From positions 1-17,572 of the forward strand of contig CAMPKG010000019.1 of the NCBI GenBank assembly GCA_946887085.1: a stretch of 17,572 nucleotides of DNA, given 5' to 3'. This DNA is from an uncultured Sphingobacteriales bacterium (GTDB lineage: Bacteria > Bacteroidota > Bacteroidia > Chitinophagales > Chitinophagaceae). Shown in pieces: positions 15,397-17,572 of this stretch. The position numbers and the translations under genes were made by a program. The first letter of the stretch is position 1. Every line of letters begins with the position of its first letter. The notes beneath the pieces were generated by a model. It worked only from the letters and a program-made list of their open reading frames with translations, was not told the DNA's origin and searched no databases.

Positions 15397-15531
15397 ATGA
15401 ATGCATTTCCGTTATTATCTATGCCGGGACCTGTTGAGGGAGGGATCATCATCATCACGGCCATAGTGGTCATCTATTCGGTAGCAAAAGCCGTTATGCG
15501 GTATATTGATAACCATAGGAATAAGCAGTAA
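15397..15531 (+). CDS. Small single-span membrane peptide, 44 residues
   Basis: A short open frame, ATG at 15397 and TAA at 15529. The product begins MNAFPLLSMPGPVEGG, has one hydrophobic helix (about 17-31, rich in Ile, Val and Ala), and ends in a basic tail RYIDNHRNKQ, consistent with an inner-membrane peptide with cytoplasmic C-terminus by the positive-inside rule. It precedes the TonB-C-domain gene by ten bases on the same strand, suggesting co-expression. Small membrane peptides of this size are easily missed by annotation. No family recognised. Confidence 0.6.
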   Translation: MNAFPLLSMPGPVEGGIIIITAIVVIYSVAKAVMRYIDNHRNKQ

Positions 15532-15541
15532 CTTCGCGCTC

Positions 15542-15952
15542 ATGAAAGGTCTACTCACCCTACTCTTCTCGATATTATGTTATACTGCCCAGGCGCAGAC
15601 CATGTCGATAACACGCGACACCACCGCGCCGCCTTTGCCTGAGAAAAAATTCTATGATACCGTAGATATTAAACCGAAATTCAAGGGAGATCTCGGTGCA
15701 TACTTGATGAAAAATATCAAGGTGCCCTTGAATACCAAACCTCCCGGCAGGATCACAGCGATTTATTGGATAGATACCGTTGGGCGCATCAGCAATGTAG
15801 AGATCCTGGAGAACAAACAACCGCGTGCTCCGCAAACATCCATTGAAAAAGAAGTGGTACGCGTCATTAAAGCAATGCCCCGCTGGGAACCGGGACTGTA
15901 CAATGGCAAGAAAGTAACGGTGCGGTATTCACTGCCGATTGATATGAACTAG
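15542..15952 (+). CDS. Secreted TonB C-terminal-domain protein
   Basis: The ATG at 15542 is chosen over an upstream one at 15506, because it opens a signal peptide (MKGLLTLLFSILCYTAQAQ) cleaved after AQA; 136 residues. Residues about 48-136 fit the TonB C-terminal fold: KGDLGAYLMKNIKVP, then GRITAIYWIDTVGRISNVEI, then VVRVIKAMPRWEPGLYNGK, ending in RYSLPI. Full TonB needs an N-terminal membrane anchor and Pro-rich spacer; both are absent. It is therefore a free periplasmic or surface TonB-C domain, common in Bacteroidetes and not able to transduce proton motive force by itself. It lies two bases ahead of the DUF1493-like gene. Confidence 0.8.
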   Translation: MKGLLTLLFSILCYTAQAQTMSITRDTTAPPLPEKKFYDTVDIKPKFKGDLGAYLMKNIKVPLNTKPPGRITAIYWIDTVGRISNVEILENKQPRAPQTSIEKEVVRVIKAMPRWEPGLYNGKKVTVRYSLPIDMN

Positions 15953-15954
15953 CT

Positions 15955-16362
15955 GTGTATGAATTTAAAGACATACAACCATTTGCAGAAAAGCATGCCT
16001 GTGAGAAGGTAGAACCTGGCTCCGACCTGTTTGAGCTTGGAATAAACGGTGATGACTTCCACAATATGATGGACGAATTTGCTGTGAGCTTTCATGTAAA
16101 CATGGATGGATATCTCTGGTACTTCCACACCAGCGAAGAGGGTCAAAATATCGGTGCTTTATTCTTCCCGCCACCGAACGAGCGTGTTAAACGAATTCCT
16201 GTGACACCATTGATGTTGCTGGAAGCAGCGAACAAAGGAAAATGGTCTTGCAAGTATCCAACACATCTCATTCCGTCAAAAAGATGGGATATTGTAACAA
16301 ACAAGATAATTATGTTTGTCGTCTTTGTACTTATGTTGGCATATGGCTTAAAAGAATGTTAA
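15955..16362 (+). CDS. DUF1493-like protein with C-terminal membrane helix
   Basis: A 135-residue protein starting with GTG two bases after the TonB-C gene stop (TAGCTGTG), a coupled arrangement. Residues 22-50 (GSDLFELGINGDDFHNMMDE onward) and the later VTPLMLLEAANKGKW (83-97) match the DUF1493 family as I know it, which is thought to resemble acyl-carrier-like folds with Asp-Leu and GDD motifs; no conserved Ser is present for phosphopantetheine here. A hydrophobic helix at about 115-131 is added at the C-terminus, possibly a tail anchor. Its stop overlaps the convergent 93-residue gene by two to three bases. Function of the family is poorly defined. Confidence 0.7.
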   Translation: MYEFKDIQPFAEKHACEKVEPGSDLFELGINGDDFHNMMDEFAVSFHVNMDGYLWYFHTSEEGQNIGALFFPPPNERVKRIPVTPLMLLEAANKGKWSCKYPTHLIPSKRWDIVTNKIIMFVVFVLMLAYGLKEC

Positions 16363-16640
16363 TTACTCATCTCCCTTATTCTCCTTAGCGCAACATCCAG
16401 GCTGGCATCACTGTCAGCGAGTACGGAGTGCCCTCCAGGGAAAACGAATAGCAACAGTATGCGGCTGCCGTTGATGTATGGCGTATATTTTTTGCTTTCT
16501 GCAGCGTAATCTTTCCGGGCATCGTGAGTTTCCTTATCGACTACGTGCACATGGTGGCGCACTGCCGCACGCACAACATCTGACATGTCGGCTCCCGGAA
16601 ACACTATGGCCAGTGCAAACTGGGATGGAGAATTGGGCAT
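16359..16640 (-). CDS. Unassigned protein, 93 residues
   Basis: Starts MPNSPSQFALAIVFPGADMS. It has two similar hydrophobic stretches each ending FPG (ALAIVFPG near 9-16, LLLFVFPGG near 62-70), and a charged middle segment. No signal peptide; no recognised domain. It converges with the DUF1493-like gene (stops overlap) and follows the hairpin terminator after the portal gene. A weak Bacteroidetes-like promoter (GATATTTG about 25 bases before the start) may serve it. It looks real from coding continuity, but could be a chance frame. Confidence 0.5.
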   Translation of the reverse strand: MPNSPSQFALAIVFPGADMSDVVRAAVRHHVHVVDKETHDARKDYAAESKKYTPYINGSRILLLFVFPGGHSVLADSDASLDVALRRIREMSN

Positions 16641-16725
16641 CTTAATAGCTGATTCACAAATATCTTCCTTAAAACAACGTATACATCATTGTGCGCGAGT
16701 TTTAACCGGTGTTTAACTAAACGAG

Positions 16726-16749
16726 AAAAGAGCGGAGAACCGCTCTTTT
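16726..16749. terminator. Intrinsic terminator after the portal gene (bidirectional)
   Basis: A perfect 10-base-pair stem: AAAAGAGCGG at 16726-16735 and CCGCTCTTTT at 16740-16749, with loop AGAA. On the minus strand it starts about 30 bases after the portal stop and ends in TTTT. The A-rich and T-rich outer parts make it functional in either direction. It separates the portal transcript from the genes to its left. Confidence 0.85.
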
Positions 16750-16779
16750 CAACCTTAACCTATGAAATCCAAACAACTA

Positions 16780-17571
16780 TCAATTCAGCAAAGTTCTTAC
16801 AACGTTTTCCACATTCACATATTGCTCCATATGTGTGTCAATTTCCAGTCTTATTGCTCCAAACCCCGCGTTTAGCAACCAGGCTTCTCCGTATGCGCGC
16901 ACCAGAGCATCGATAACAGACGGCAGCTTCCGCGAATACATGATGGCGGCAGCTGTTACCGTTCCCGCATCGCGCAGGCTTAGTATTTCCGCGGTGCTCA
17001 ACACACTCAGTTCGTCGAGCTGCGTTATCAGTTCTGCTTTACGCTTCATCAGTGCATCGCCGCTGTATTGCTTGTCCACAAAATCGAGCGCCATACGCTG
17101 GCGGATAAATGCAGGCAGATTGGCCTTGCAACCTTCGCCGTATTCGGTCAACAGATCGGCGGAGGTTTTAATGCGGAACTGCGTAGGCTTGTTAATGCGA
17201 AACGGTAATTGCGCAGGATGCACCGAACCATTTACGGTTGCAACATTCCTGTACGCCAGCATATCGCTCAGTGTATCATAAAGCAGCTTGTCGAAAATAT
17301 GATTGGAAATATTGCTGATGAATTTATACAGCCTTTCCTGGTCTATCGCCTTGGCTACGCCACTCTGCGCTTCATCGACTTTCTGCAAGTGCAGCGCCTC
17401 TACTATCAGCGACATTACCTGTGCGCATACATCGCGGTGATGGCTATTGATGGTCACATCCGGGTTGATGATCTGTATAGGTGCGCCGTCCTTCATTTTT
17501 TCGTGTGGCAATATGATGCGCTGCCCCGGACTGCGGCTGATCTGTCCGCTGCCACCACAGGTACCACATGA
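16780..17571 (-). CDS. Phage portal protein, C-terminal part (partial; start beyond window)
   Basis: The frame is open to the window edge, so the gene begins to the right. A TTG at 17511 would be an artificial start. The visible 263 residues begin with CGTCGGSG, a CxxCxGxG knuckle that may hold zinc, followed by INPDVTINSHHRDVCAQV. Next comes the portal-like stretch AQSGVAKAIDQERLYKFISN, in which the helix preceding a long central helix resembles SPP1/HK97-type portals, then FRINKPTQFRIKTSADLLTE. A helical C-terminal domain contains FVDKQYSG and a long Ala-rich segment. The portal forms the dodecameric DNA entry ring of the capsid; terminase and the N-terminal part would lie outside the window. 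It ends with a terminator. Identity rests on pattern recognition. Confidence 0.6.
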   Translation of the reverse strand, partial: SCGTCGGSGQISRSPGQRIILPHEKMKDGAPIQIINPDVTINSHHRDVCAQVMSLIVEALHLQKVDEAQSGVAKAIDQERLYKFISNISNHIFDKLLYDTLSDMLAYRNVATVNGSVHPAQLPFRINKPTQFRIKTSADLLTEYGEGCKANLPAFIRQRMALDFVDKQYSGDALMKRKAELITQLDELSVLSTAEILSLRDAGTVTAAAIMYSRKLPSVIDALVRAYGEAWLLNAGFGAIRLEIDTHMEQYVNVENVVRTLLN

Positions 17572-17572
17572 T

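Noticed and set aside
15542..15952. Full-length energy-transducing TonB
   Set aside because: There is only a signal peptide and the C-terminal domain; the membrane anchor and Pro-rich spacer are missing.
16780..17511. Treating the right-end gene as complete from a TTG at 17511
   Set aside because: The frame remains open to the window edge and the upstream codons read as protein with a CxxCxGxG motif, so the gene is cut by the window.
7869..17572. Type VI secretion or contractile injection system
   Set aside because: No sheath, tube, spike, AAA ATPase or baseplate genes are seen; the genes look like head rather than tail components.

Overview
The window reads as a Bacteroidetes chromosome, most likely a Chitinophagaceae-type soil or aquatic bacterium. 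The evidence is a LytS/LytTR two-component pair fused into an efflux operon, separate MacB/LolC-like permease and ATPase genes, a good Bacteroidetes-type promoter (TTTG, 19 bases, TAnnTTTG) on the minus strand at 15275-15305, few Shine-Dalgarno sequences, and secreted proteins whose signal peptides end in AxAQ. All family names come from reading the sequence by eye; no database search was run.

Left part (1-7062, all minus strand): one compact transcription unit runs leftward. It encodes a TolC-type outer-membrane channel, a lipoprotein membrane-fusion protein, an FtsX/MacB-type permease, an ABC ATPase, a LytS-type sensor kinase, a LytTR response regulator and finally an S33-type alpha/beta hydrolase cut off by the window edge. 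Junctions are 2 to 20 bases or TAATG overlaps, so this is a self-contained tripartite exporter with its own regulator.

Junction (7063-7971): a lone, markedly AT-rich plus-strand FkbM-family methyltransferase gene. Its 3' end runs about 100 bases into the end of a convergent small gene.

Right part (7869-17572, mostly minus strand): a phage-type virion gene cluster read right to left. It holds the C-terminal part of a portal protein with a CxxCxGxG knuckle, two small proteins, a coiled-coil scaffold protein, a probable HK97-fold major capsid protein, a Cys-rich 327-residue protein, a three-helix membrane protein, a 51-residue basic protein, two unassigned proteins, a fibre with a Sec signal peptide, and a single-span coiled-coil membrane protein. 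No tail tube, sheath, tape measure, protease, lysin or integrase is visible. Cis elements divide the cluster: a hairpin after the portal, a strong promoter before the small genes, a long palindrome at the scaffold stop, and an intrinsic terminator after the capsid gene.

Between portal and scaffold sits a plus-strand cassette (15397-16362) of three small cell-envelope-like genes: a 44-residue membrane peptide, a secreted TonB-C-domain protein and a DUF1493-like protein with a C-terminal helix. A convergent 93-residue gene of unknown function lies beside it. The cluster could be a prophage or satellite with short or no tail, a decayed prophage, or a domesticated capsid system. The secreted fibre, the membrane proteins and the inserted cassette are the parts most worth following up.
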